A stretch of DNA of 14,809 bases, taken from the NCBI GenBank assembly GCA_038213005.1, contig JBBQTU010000094.1, positions 1 through 14,809 of the forward strand, given 5' to 3'. Within the stretch, counting starts at the first letter, position 1; every line of letters starts with the position of its first letter. Positions 1-6,423 of this stretch are shown here, one piece after another. The notes under the pieces are model-generated. The model was given only the letters and a program-made list of their open reading frames with translations, did not search any database and was not told the origin of the DNA. Position numbers and translations under genes: made by a program. Source of the DNA: JBBQTU01 sp038213005. Its GTDB lineage: Bacteria > Planctomycetota > Phycisphaerae > Tepidisphaerales > Tepidisphaeraceae.

Positions 1-13
1 TCACCCCTCAACC

Positions 14-46
14 CGTAGGGTGTGGTCGGTATGCTCCGACCCACCT
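14..46. repeat. TATGCT-loop hairpin, copy 1
   Basis: GGTG(T)GGTCGG at 19-29 pairs with CCGACCCACC at 36-45, leaving TATGCT as the loop and T23 as a single bulge. The same element recurs at 540-573 with the same loop and compensated stem. No T-run follows, so it is not an obvious terminator. It is most likely a dispersed palindromic repeat. Confidence 0.6.
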
Positions 47-181
47 TGAGTTGCCACCCCACCCCCGCCGCACACGCTCGCCGCAGACAGCCCCCGTGGC
101 ACGGCCCGCCTGCGCAGCACCTCGCTTGGGCGGACCCGGCCGTAGCCCCAGCCAAACCGCTTCCCTATTCCTGCCCTATCC

Positions 182-334
182 CCTTTCGCCCTCGTGCGTT
201 CCCGCGTTGTCAGGTCGTTTGCGTTGTTCCCGTCGTTGCGTCGTTGCGTCGTTGTGGTGAAACCGAACGCCGGCGGCTCGGCCACGCCAAGCGTCCTTTC
301 GCCCTGTTAGGTAGTTTGCGTTTTTCCCGCGTTG
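182..334. repeat. decayed direct repeats
   Basis: CCTTTCGCCCT occurs at 182-192 and again at 295-305. Each copy is followed by an AGGT(C/A)GTTTGCGTT(G/T)TTCCCG-like block, at 212-238 and 309-334, ending in CGTTG. The second block runs into the left arm of the inverted repeat at 316-341. The units look like diverged copies of one short element. Confidence 0.45.
232..255. repeat. octamer tandem repeat
   Basis: GTCGTTGC is repeated three times head to tail at 232-239, 240-247 and 248-255; the last copy ends in T instead of C. It is probably slippage-derived, and no function is apparent. Confidence 0.6.
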
Positions 335-452
335 AAAACGCCTCACTCATACTGCAACTTTCTTGCTCTTTCCCGAAGATTCTTTCCCAACTTCCCTAAG
401 ACAATCGCAACTCCCCTCCCCACGTTGCGTTTTCAACGCGAGAAAAACGCAA
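316..452. repeat. 26-bp inverted repeat pair
   Basis: The arm at 316-341 (core GCGTTTTTCCCGCG then TTGAAAACGC) is the reverse complement of the arm at 427-452, with one mismatch in 26 bases. The arms are separated by 85 bases with no gene. This arrangement resembles a miniature inverted-repeat element or a pair of REP sequences in head-to-head orientation. No target-site duplication is evident directly outside the arms. Confidence 0.65.
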
Positions 453-539
453 CATCCCCGGAAAGGTGGAGAGCCACTGCGCCCAGCCTCCGGCCATCCA
501 CCGTGGATGGCCCCAAGCCCGGCCAGCGCCCCCAAAGCC

Positions 540-573
540 CGTACGGTGGGTCGGTATGCTCCCACCCACCGTG
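540..573. repeat. TATGCT-loop hairpin, copy 2
   Basis: ACGGTGGGT at 543-551 pairs with ACCCACCGT at 564-572. One C-C mismatch (552/563), two more G-C pairs and a TATGCT loop at 555-560 complete the stem. It repeats the element at 14-46 and ends about 20 bases upstream of the ATPase-like remnant's start codon, so it would lie in that gene's leader. Confidence 0.65.
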
Positions 574-831
574 CCAGAAAAGGAGCCGCGCCATGCAATT
601 CCAAACCCCCCTCGCCCTCAAGCCCCGAACCACCTTCTACGTCGCCCGAGCCGATGAGCTCCACGACCTCCCTCACCTCCTGCCCATCCCCGGCCTCTTC
701 CCCGCCCACCGCCTCTCACTCGTCGTCGGAACCTCCGGCGCCGGCCTCACCCAACTCGCCTGCCACCTCGGCGGGCCCGCATCGCCACGAAATGTTTACC
801 GCCCCATCGACCAAGCCAAACCAGTGTATGG

Positions 832-852
832 TCAATCAACAATCACCAATCA
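832..852. repeat. CAATCA heptamer tandem repeat
   Basis: Three near-identical heptamers lie head to tail: TCAATCA (832-838), ACAATCA (839-845) and CCAATCA (846-852). The AT-richer composition contrasts with the surroundings. It marks the point where the ATPase-like reading frame stops looking like protein. Confidence 0.55.
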
Positions 853-926
853 ACAGGTTGCGCTCTACGCTCACCCACTTGGCACCGCGTTGCTGAGTTT
901 CAGCCTTCTGCCGTTTCCCCGGTTGT

Positions 927-951
927 TTCGGATTTCGATCTTCGGATTTCG
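927..951. repeat. 14-bp period direct repeat
   Basis: TTCGGATTTCG occurs at 927-937 and again at 941-951, a 14-base period. Together with the heptamer repeat nearby it indicates spacer DNA and not coding sequence. Confidence 0.55.
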
Positions 952-1288
952 TGCTTCCGCCTCATGGGGTGAAACCTGCGCACCTGACCCCCTCACCAGC
1001 GCGCAAGTCCTTACCCCACAAGCTCCCGCAACACCCCCCACCCCCTCCGACGAAAACCTGAGCACCTGCCCAACCTCAACCCCGCCCGCCACCCCTGAGG
1101 ACACCCAACCCCAAACCTCCGAGCCGTGGTCGCCGGTTAGGACCAGCGCATCAATAACTGTCCGGCTCAGAGAGGCCAACCCCCTCCCCGCCTCATAAGC
1201 GTTACCTTAAGTGTCGCCCCGGTCACATGACACATGCCAAGAACGTTTTGCACAGCGATCCCACTTCTTCTCTTCGGAGAAAGAATAG

Positions 1289-1364
1289 CTCACGCAGAGA
1301 CGCAGAGGCGCAGAGAGGACAAACAATGTTTTGCTTTCTCTGCGTCTCTGCGCCTCTGCGTGAG
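1289..1364. repeat. REP-like long inverted repeat
   Basis: The left arm at 1289-1316 (CTCACGCAGAGACGCAGAGG plus CGCAGAGA) is mirrored by 1337-1364, with two mismatches in 28 bases, around a 20-base centre. Each arm is itself built from an imperfect CGCAGAG(A/G) octamer. Repeats of this CGCAGAG type are widely dispersed in bacterial spacers. The transcript would fold into a long hairpin, but there is no downstream T-run. Confidence 0.75.
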
Positions 1365-1378
1365 AAATGACTTGGGGT

Positions 1379-1393
1379 GCGGGCTAAGCCCGC
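1379..1393. repeat. short GC hairpin
   Basis: GCGGGC (1379-1384) pairs with GCCCGC (1388-1393) around a TAA loop. It is a compact palindrome about 70 bases upstream of the lptD promoter. It is probably another dispersed spacer palindrome; no T-run follows. Confidence 0.45.
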
Positions 1394-1459
1394 GCCATGC
1401 CTGCCAATTATTCATCCGCCGGTCCTTAGCCCTGCCCGTCTTCCGCGCGGATTCTCAAA

Positions 1460-1487
1460 TTGACCCCCTGCCAGCCCCATCTATAAT
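1460..1487 (+). promoter_or_regulatory. sigma70-type promoter for lptD
   Basis: TTGACC (1460-1465) and TATAAT (1482-1487) are separated by 16 bases. The -10 box is perfect and the -35 box matches TTGACA at five of six positions. Transcription would begin near 1494, giving a leader of about 70 bases before the TTG start at 1564. This is the best promoter match in the window. Confidence 0.75.
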
Positions 1488-1550
1488 GTCGCCTGCGTCC
1501 TTTGCGGGGCTGTCCGAATGCAGTCGGTTGAGATTGCGGCCGCAAAGCGG

Positions 1551-1556
1551 AAGGAG
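1551..1556 (+). promoter_or_regulatory. RBS fixing the TTG start of lptD
   Basis: AAGGAG lies seven bases before the TTG at 1564. It supports this start codon, which also places a complete signal peptide at the N-terminus; no ATG nearby would do both. Confidence 0.75.
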
Positions 1557-1563
1557 CTGAGTT

Positions 1564-4512
1564 TTGCGTTTTCTGCGGCATAGCCTCATTTTCGCGGCCG
1601 TGGCGGCCATGCCCGCCCTGGCCGTGGCGCAGACGCCCCCCATCGTCGAGCAACTCAGCGCCACGGCGGACACCGCCTACACATGGACCGAGGACCAAGT
1701 CAGTGTCGTCCAGTTTGAAGGCCCGGTCAGTTTCCAGCTCGACGATGTTTCCATGAAGGCCGACTCGGCCGTCCTCTGGCTCAAGCTTCGCCCTGGCGCG
1801 GTCTTCGAGCAGCAGGAGGTCGAGATCGCCCTGCTGGGTAGCGCCGTGCTGGAGCAAGGGTCCATCCGCCGGACGGGCGACCAGCTATTTGTCACCGCTC
1901 GCGTGCGAAGCAACGTGCGCCTGACCGCGAATCAGCGCGCCAGCCGCGTCCGGGCCGACACGCCCGAATACCAGGCCGCACAGACCCTGCGCGGGCGCAA
2001 CGGTGGTGCCGCTCCACCCGAGGCTGGGAGCTGGAGATTGCCCACCCCGACCCCGCCGGCCGAACCGCCCGACAAGGGCCCGCCGGCGCCAGTGACGGCG
2101 ATGATCCCGAAGGTGGAAGTCCGCTTCAAATCGATGCAGACCTCCATGCTGGGCGACGGCAATATCGCGGTCGTGCTTGAGGGCGGCGCTACCGTGATCA
2201 TACGCCAGGGTCCGACCCAGGCCGTGGAACTCTACGCCGAACGCATGGTCCTGCTGACCCGCCTCAAGAAGTTCGCCGACATCCAGCAAGGCGGGCACAC
2301 GCTGGACATGGGCGAGGCCGTCGACGGCGTGTATCTCGAGGGTGACGTCCAGATCGACTACATTCCCAAGGGAAAAACGAGCGCCGAGTCGCGCCTGCAG
2401 GCGCAGCGGGCCTACTACGAGGTCGCCACCGATCGCGCTGTGCTGACCGACGCGGTATTGCACACGATCGACCCGGGCAGCCACACGCCGCTGGTGGTGC
2501 GGGCCCAGACGATCAAGCAGCTCTCTCGGGGCGACCTGCACTCGGAATACCGCATGCAGCACGTGCTGCTGACAACCAGTTCGTTCGCCAATCCCAGTTT
2601 CTCCATCGCTGCCAGTAAGGCCTATCTGACACAGAGTCAGAACGACGAAGAGTATTACGGGAAGCGCAACAGCTTCAGCGCCACCAACACCCGCGCTGAG
2701 TTCTGGGGCTTCCCGGTCTTCTGGACGCCCTATTCCGCAGGTGGCGTCGACGAGCACGGCTTTCCCCTGCGTGCCCTTGAGATCGGCAGTTCCAATCGCT
2801 TCGGCACCACCTTCAAGTCGCAGTGGGGATTGTTTGAGTTGATCGGCCGCCCGCGCCCCAAGGGTCTGGACCTCTCCTTCGATGCCGACTACCTCTCTTC
2901 GCGCGGCCCGGCCGGCGGGATCGACGCAAAATACAGCGGCGGATTCATCACCGATGCCGATCGCCAGGCGTGGAACTTTGACGGCCGCCTGGATACCTAT
3001 TTCGTCGACGATCACGGCACCGATAGATTTGGCGGGACCCGGCAGGAGGTCGATCCCGAGACCACGCAGCGCGGCAGGATCGCCTGGGAGCATCAGCATT
3101 TCCTGCCGGATGACTGGCAGGTCCAGATCCGCAGCGCCTGGGTGAGCGACCCGACCTTCCTGGAGGAATATTTCCCGGCCGAGTATCGCGGCGACATGCC
3201 TCTGGAGAGTTCGGTCTACCTGAAGCACCAGCGCGACACCGAGGCCTTTACGTTGCTGGGCACCACACAGCCCAACGGCTTTGTCACCAGTAGCGAGTAC
3301 GCCCAGGAAGGGATGGAAATCCAGCGCCTGCCTGAAGTAGGCTACCACCGCATCGGCGAAAGCCTCGCCAGCGACCGCCTTACATGGTTCGCCGACATTG
3401 GCCTGTCAAACCTGAAGATGCAGCGAAGCGAAGCCGACGCCGGCGAGCTCGGATATCAGACCCCAGGCACCACCCCGAGCATTCCCGTTCAGGGGAGCAC
3501 CGGGCTTGCCTCGCAGTCCGTGCAGCGGGCCGACATGCGCCAGGAGATTGACTCTCCCATCCAGGTCGATCGATTCCGCGTGGTGCCCTATGTCATGGCG
3601 CGCCACACGTATTACTCCGACTCGGTGGACAGCGGCACCCAGAACCGGATATACGCCGGCACCGGCGTGCGCATCAGCACGGCTTTCTGGAAGGTCGACG
3701 ATTACGCCGCGTCAGATCTGTGGGATATTCACCGCGTCCGCCATGTCATTGAGCCCGAAGTGCATCTGTTCGCCAGCGGGCAGTCGGTCGACCAGCAGGA
3801 CCTGCTCATCTATGACCAGCAGGTGGACCAGGTCAACGACATCCAGGCCGTGCAGTTGGCCCTGCACCAGCGATGGCAAACCATGCGCGGCGGCCCGGGC
3901 AACTGGCGCAGCGTTGACTTTCTCAGTTGGAATACCGAAGCCAACTTCTTCGCCAACCAGCCCGACGACATAACGGTAAGCCGAGACGCCGCGGCCGCGC
4001 CCAGCAGCATCAACACAGCGCCCACCGATTTCCGCGGGCTGTTCTTCCCGTCGGCGCCTGAAACGTCCGTGCCTCGGAACAGCCTGAACACCGACGCAAC
4101 CTGGCGCGCCAGCGAGTCGACGGCGATCCTCGCCGACGCCCAGTACAACCTCGACGAGCGGACGATGGCGACCCGGTCGGCGGGCCTGGTCGTCCAGCGC
4201 GGCGATCGCATGACCTACTACGTCGGCAACCGCTACATCCATGACCTAAACTCAAACATCCTCAGTTTCCTGATGAACTACGAGCTGAGCACCCGGTACA
4301 CGCTGGGCTTCGGGCAGAGCTATGACTACGGCTCGGACCAGAACGTGACCTCGAATGCTTCGGTGATGCGCCGGTTCGATGCGTTCTACATGATCTTCAG
4401 CGTGCGTTACGACGACGCCAGCGGCGACCAGGGCTTCTTCGTGAGCCTGCGCCCCAACTACATGCCGCCCGGAGCCGGGTCGAACATCATCCCCGGCGTC
4501 GCCAGGCAGTAG
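1564..4512 (+). CDS. lptD: LptD-like LPS-assembly outer-membrane protein
   Basis: This 982-aa protein probably inserts lipopolysaccharide into the outer leaflet of the outer membrane. It starts at TTG behind AAGGAG and has a signal peptide cut near residue 22 (ALAVA|Q). Residues about 30-120 and 185-330 look like OstA/LptA-type beta-jellyroll sequence, split by a Pro-rich linker (about 150-185). From about residue 380 the sequence follows the LptD barrel pattern: FWGFPVFWTPY, then a Gly/Phe-rich EIGSSNRFG stretch, DADYLSSRG, and AWVSDPTFLEEYF. I see no cysteine anywhere in the chain, so the disulfides that mature E. coli LptD cannot form. The C-terminus (GVARQ) lacks the usual terminal aromatic of outer-membrane barrels. 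It is longer than E. coli LptD (about 780 aa). LptE and the Lpt transporter genes are not in the window. The gene converges on hscA with a 28-bp gap. Family assignment is fairly secure; detailed function is inferred. Confidence 0.75.
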   Translation: MRFLRHSLIFAAVAAMPALAVAQTPPIVEQLSATADTAYTWTEDQVSVVQFEGPVSFQLDDVSMKADSAVLWLKLRPGAVFEQQEVEIALLGSAVLEQGSIRRTGDQLFVTARVRSNVRLTANQRASRVRADTPEYQAAQTLRGRNGGAAPPEAGSWRLPTPTPPAEPPDKGPPAPVTAMIPKVEVRFKSMQTSMLGDGNIAVVLEGGATVIIRQGPTQAVELYAERMVLLTRLKKFADIQQGGHTLDMGEAVDGVYLEGDVQIDYIPKGKTSAESRLQAQRAYYEVATDRAVLTDAVLHTIDPGSHTPLVVRAQTIKQLSRGDLHSEYRMQHVLLTTSSFANPSFSIAASKAYLTQSQNDEEYYGKRNSFSATNTRAEFWGFPVFWTPYSAGGVDEHGFPLRALEIGSSNRFGTTFKSQWGLFELIGRPRPKGLDLSFDADYLSSRGPAGGIDAKYSGGFITDADRQAWNFDGRLDTYFVDDHGTDRFGGTRQEVDPETTQRGRIAWEHQHFLPDDWQVQIRSAWVSDPTFLEEYFPAEYRGDMPLESSVYLKHQRDTEAFTLLGTTQPNGFVTSSEYAQEGMEIQRLPEVGYHRIGESLASDRLTWFADIGLSNLKMQRSEADAGELGYQTPGTTPSIPVQGSTGLASQSVQRADMRQEIDSPIQVDRFRVVPYVMARHTYYSDSVDSGTQNRIYAGTGVRISTAFWKVDDYAASDLWDIHRVRHVIEPEVHLFASGQSVDQQDLLIYDQQVDQVNDIQAVQLALHQRWQTMRGGPGNWRSVDFLSWNTEANFFANQPDDITVSRDAAAAPSSINTAPTDFRGLFFPSAPETSVPRNSLNTDATWRASESTAILADAQYNLDERTMATRSAGLVVQRGDRMTYYVGNRYIHDLNSNILSFLMNYELSTRYTLGFGQSYDYGSDQNVTSNASVMRRFDAFYMIFSVRYDDASGDQGFFVSLRPNYMPPGAGSNIIPGVARQ

Positions 4513-4540
4513 GGATCGGGGCCTGCCCAGCAGGACGAAC

Positions 4541-6391
4541 TCACCGCTGCCCTGCCGCTTCGCGAAGGCTTCGGGTAATCGCCAGCTCGGCCAGCGGCTG
4601 CGACTTGCGATTCATGTATTGAAGGGCCCGCTGGATTGCCTGGGCATCTGTCCATGTTTCCATCCCTCGAATGCCGTCGATAATGTCCAGCAGTTCCTGC
4701 CGGGCACCGGCGTCAAACGCATCGCCGACGCTCGCCAGGGCCTTCTCGATCGCCGCCGTGTCCATGCGAATCTGGTTGCGCAGGTCGATCAGCCAGTGTT
4801 CCATCAGGTCGGCTGGCAGATTCTGCGCGCCTTGCTTGACCATCTTCGTGACCTCCGCGCGAGACAGCCCGTAGCTCGGCACCACCTGTATGCTGGTCTT
4901 CACCCCGCTGCGCTGCTCCGTCGCAAACACGCCCAGGATCCCGCTGGCATCGACCAGGAAGCTGACCATGATCTTCGGGATGCCGCCCGGCATTGGCGGC
5001 AGCCCGCCAAGGACAAACCGGCCCAGGCTGCGGCAGTCCTTGACCAGTTGCCGCTCGCCCTGGACGACCTGAATGCTCACGGAGGTCTGCCCGTCGACGG
5101 AGGTGCTGAAGAGGCTCGATGCGTGACATGGAATCGTCGACCCGCGTGCAATCATGTGTGCCACGGCACCGCCCATGGTCTCGATCCCCAGGCTCAGCGG
5201 CACCACGTCCAGCAGCAGCGTGTCGCGCCTGCCGCCCATCAGGATGCTCGCCTGCACGGCCGCTCCAAGGGCCACGACCTCCATCGGGTTCAGCGCGGTG
5301 TAGATCTCGCAGTTGAAGTGCTCCGCGACCTGCCGCCGGCTGCCGGGCGGGTGGGTCATGCCGCCAGCCAGCACAACGCGCTCCACACCGGCTGGCTCGA
5401 GCTTCGCATCCCGCATCGCCGCGGTGCAGCACTTGAGCGTTCGGGTCACCAGTGGCTGGACCATGGCTTCAAACTGCTCATCGGTAAGGCGGGCTCTGTA
5501 GATGCGATCCTCACCCAGGTCGATCTCGACTGTTGCCTGAGTCGCTTCGGAGAGTTTCAGCCTCACCTGCTGGGCGAAACCGCGGAGTGCCTGGCGGTTT
5601 GTGGGATCCAAGTCGATGCCGTTGCCGAACTGCCGGCGGATATCCTGCTCGAAGTGATCGACGATCATCCTGTCAAAGTCGTCGCCACCCAGGTGGGTAT
5701 CGCCGTGGGTTGCCAGCACGCGGAAGACGCCTTTTTCGATCCGCAGGATGGACAGATCAAACGTCCCACCGCCCAGGTCATACACGGCGATGGTGGCATC
5801 CTCCAGCCGCTCCAGACCGTACGCCATGGCGGCCGCGGTGGGTTCGCTGAGGATGCGGAGCACTTCAAGCCCCGCGATGCGCCCGGCATCCCGGGTCGCC
5901 TGGCGCTGGGCGTCATCGAAGTAAGCCGGCACGGTGATCACGGCCCTGGTCACCGGCGAGCGGAAGTGGGCCTCGGCCCAGCTTTTGAGTTCCGACAGGA
6001 TCACCGCGCTGAGCTGCTGCGGCGTAAAGCGTTGCCCCGCGAGTTCGACATCCACCATCGGGATCACGGTGGCAGAATCGTCCGAAGGGCCGGGCTGGAC
6101 GTTGTGGGGCACGAGCCGATAGGGCAGGTAGGCGAGCTCATCTCGCAGATCGTCCAGGCCGCGGCCCATGAGTCGCTTAACCGAATAGACAGTTAGCTCG
6201 GCGGGCTGCGCGGCTTGGCCTGTCTGGGGCCCGCCTACGGTCAGCTTCCCCTGAAGCGCGTCCAGGCTGACGACCGACGGCAGGATTCGTCGCCCGTCCG
6301 GGGCCGGGATGATTTGCGGGCCGCGCTGGTCGCAGAACGCGACCAGCGAATTGCTGGTGCCCAGATCGATGCCGATGACCAAGTCGCTCAT
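4541..6391 (-). CDS. hscA: HscA-type Hsp70 chaperone
   Basis: This is a 616-aa Hsp70-family ATPase, the same length as E. coli HscA, which drives Fe-S cluster transfer from the IscU scaffold. The nucleotide-binding domain shows GIDLGTSNSLVAF (7-19), the catalytic-lysine segment SVKRLMGR (70-77, K72), ITVPAYFDDAQRQAT (152-166), EPTAAAMAYG (183-192) and YDLGGGTFD (204-212). The linker LLLDVVPLSLG (392-402) leads to a substrate-binding domain with QGERQLVKDCRSLGRF (444-459), a segment characteristic of HscA over DnaK. The adenosine motif, usually GGSTR(I/V)P, is GGMTHPP (343-349), so the adenine-contacting arginine is histidine. No hscB, iscU or iscS is nearby. The gene starts 32 bp after the Wzz-like gene and probably shares its transcript; no strong ribosome binding site is visible. 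A diverged Hsp70 with another client is possible. Confidence 0.85.
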   Translation of the reverse strand: MSDLVIGIDLGTSNSLVAFCDQRGPQIIPAPDGRRILPSVVSLDALQGKLTVGGPQTGQAAQPAELTVYSVKRLMGRGLDDLRDELAYLPYRLVPHNVQPGPSDDSATVIPMVDVELAGQRFTPQQLSAVILSELKSWAEAHFRSPVTRAVITVPAYFDDAQRQATRDAGRIAGLEVLRILSEPTAAAMAYGLERLEDATIAVYDLGGGTFDLSILRIEKGVFRVLATHGDTHLGGDDFDRMIVDHFEQDIRRQFGNGIDLDPTNRQALRGFAQQVRLKLSEATQATVEIDLGEDRIYRARLTDEQFEAMVQPLVTRTLKCCTAAMRDAKLEPAGVERVVLAGGMTHPPGSRRQVAEHFNCEIYTALNPMEVVALGAAVQASILMGGRRDTLLLDVVPLSLGIETMGGAVAHMIARGSTIPCHASSLFSTSVDGQTSVSIQVVQGERQLVKDCRSLGRFVLGGLPPMPGGIPKIMVSFLVDASGILGVFATEQRSGVKTSIQVVPSYGLSRAEVTKMVKQGAQNLPADLMEHWLIDLRNQIRMDTAAIEKALASVGDAFDAGARQELLDIIDGIRGMETWTDAQAIQRALQYMNRKSQPLAELAITRSLREAAGQR

Positions 6392-6423
6392 GTTCAGAGG
6401 CTCATTTGTTTCCGGCGTCGGGT

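Larger units (their letters stand above)
1..592. other. gene-poor repeat-rich spacer
   Basis: I see no credible gene here. The open frames are low-complexity, proline/arginine-rich translations of C-rich DNA, lack a convincing ribosome binding site and show no family motif. What the stretch does hold is structure, listed separately: two hairpins with the same TATGCT loop (14-46 and 540-573), decayed direct repeats around 182-334, an octamer tandem repeat and a 26-bp inverted repeat. The plus strand is visibly richer in C than G, unlike the lptD-like gene that follows. The stretch may be a graveyard of small mobile or REP-like elements; that is inference. Confidence 0.6.
593..1198 (+). pseudogene. 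ATPase-like gene remnant
   Basis: An ATG at 593 follows AGGAG (581-585) at a good distance. The first 67 codons (to 793) read like a real P-loop protein N-terminus: residues 40-58 (RLSLVVGTSGAGLTQLACH) resemble a beta-strand, Walker A and helix. However, the invariant lysine is leucine (L52, codon CTC), so ATP hydrolysis would not be expected. Twelve of 13 leucine codons in this stretch are CTC, whereas most genes in the window prefer CTG, which suggests foreign origin. Beyond 793 the frame stays open only because the DNA is C-rich. It crosses short intergenic-type repeats (832-852, 927-951) and ends in a low-complexity Pro/Thr-rich tail, with no Walker B or other motif. I read this as a truncated, decayed gene; a small functional ORF is less likely. 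The exact family is not recognised. Confidence 0.35.
1199..1459. other. spacer upstream of lptD
   Basis: No supported gene lies here. The frame starting at 1234 translates the REP-like palindrome (1289-1364) into an Arg/Glu-rich then Phe/Leu-rich peptide of the kind that arises spuriously from this repeat. The stretch contains that palindrome and a small GC hairpin at 1379-1393, and it leads into the lptD promoter. Confidence 0.6.

Noticed and set aside
182..852. CRISPR-like array
   Set aside because: The repeats are short, irregularly spaced, of several unrelated kinds and partly inverted; there are no uniform spacers and no cas gene.
1234..1560. Plus-strand frame of 108 codons before lptD
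   Set aside because: Its central part is the translation of the CGCAGAG palindrome and the rest overlaps the lptD promoter and leader.
1885..3348. Long minus-strand open frame (487 codons) opposite lptD
   Set aside because: It is a shadow of GC-rich codons: no ribosome binding site, no family motif, and the plus strand has a signal peptide and clear LptD features.
4619..6196. Long plus-strand open frame (525 codons) opposite hscA
   Set aside because: The translation is His/Arg/Gln-rich with no motif, while the minus strand encodes an unmistakable Hsp70.
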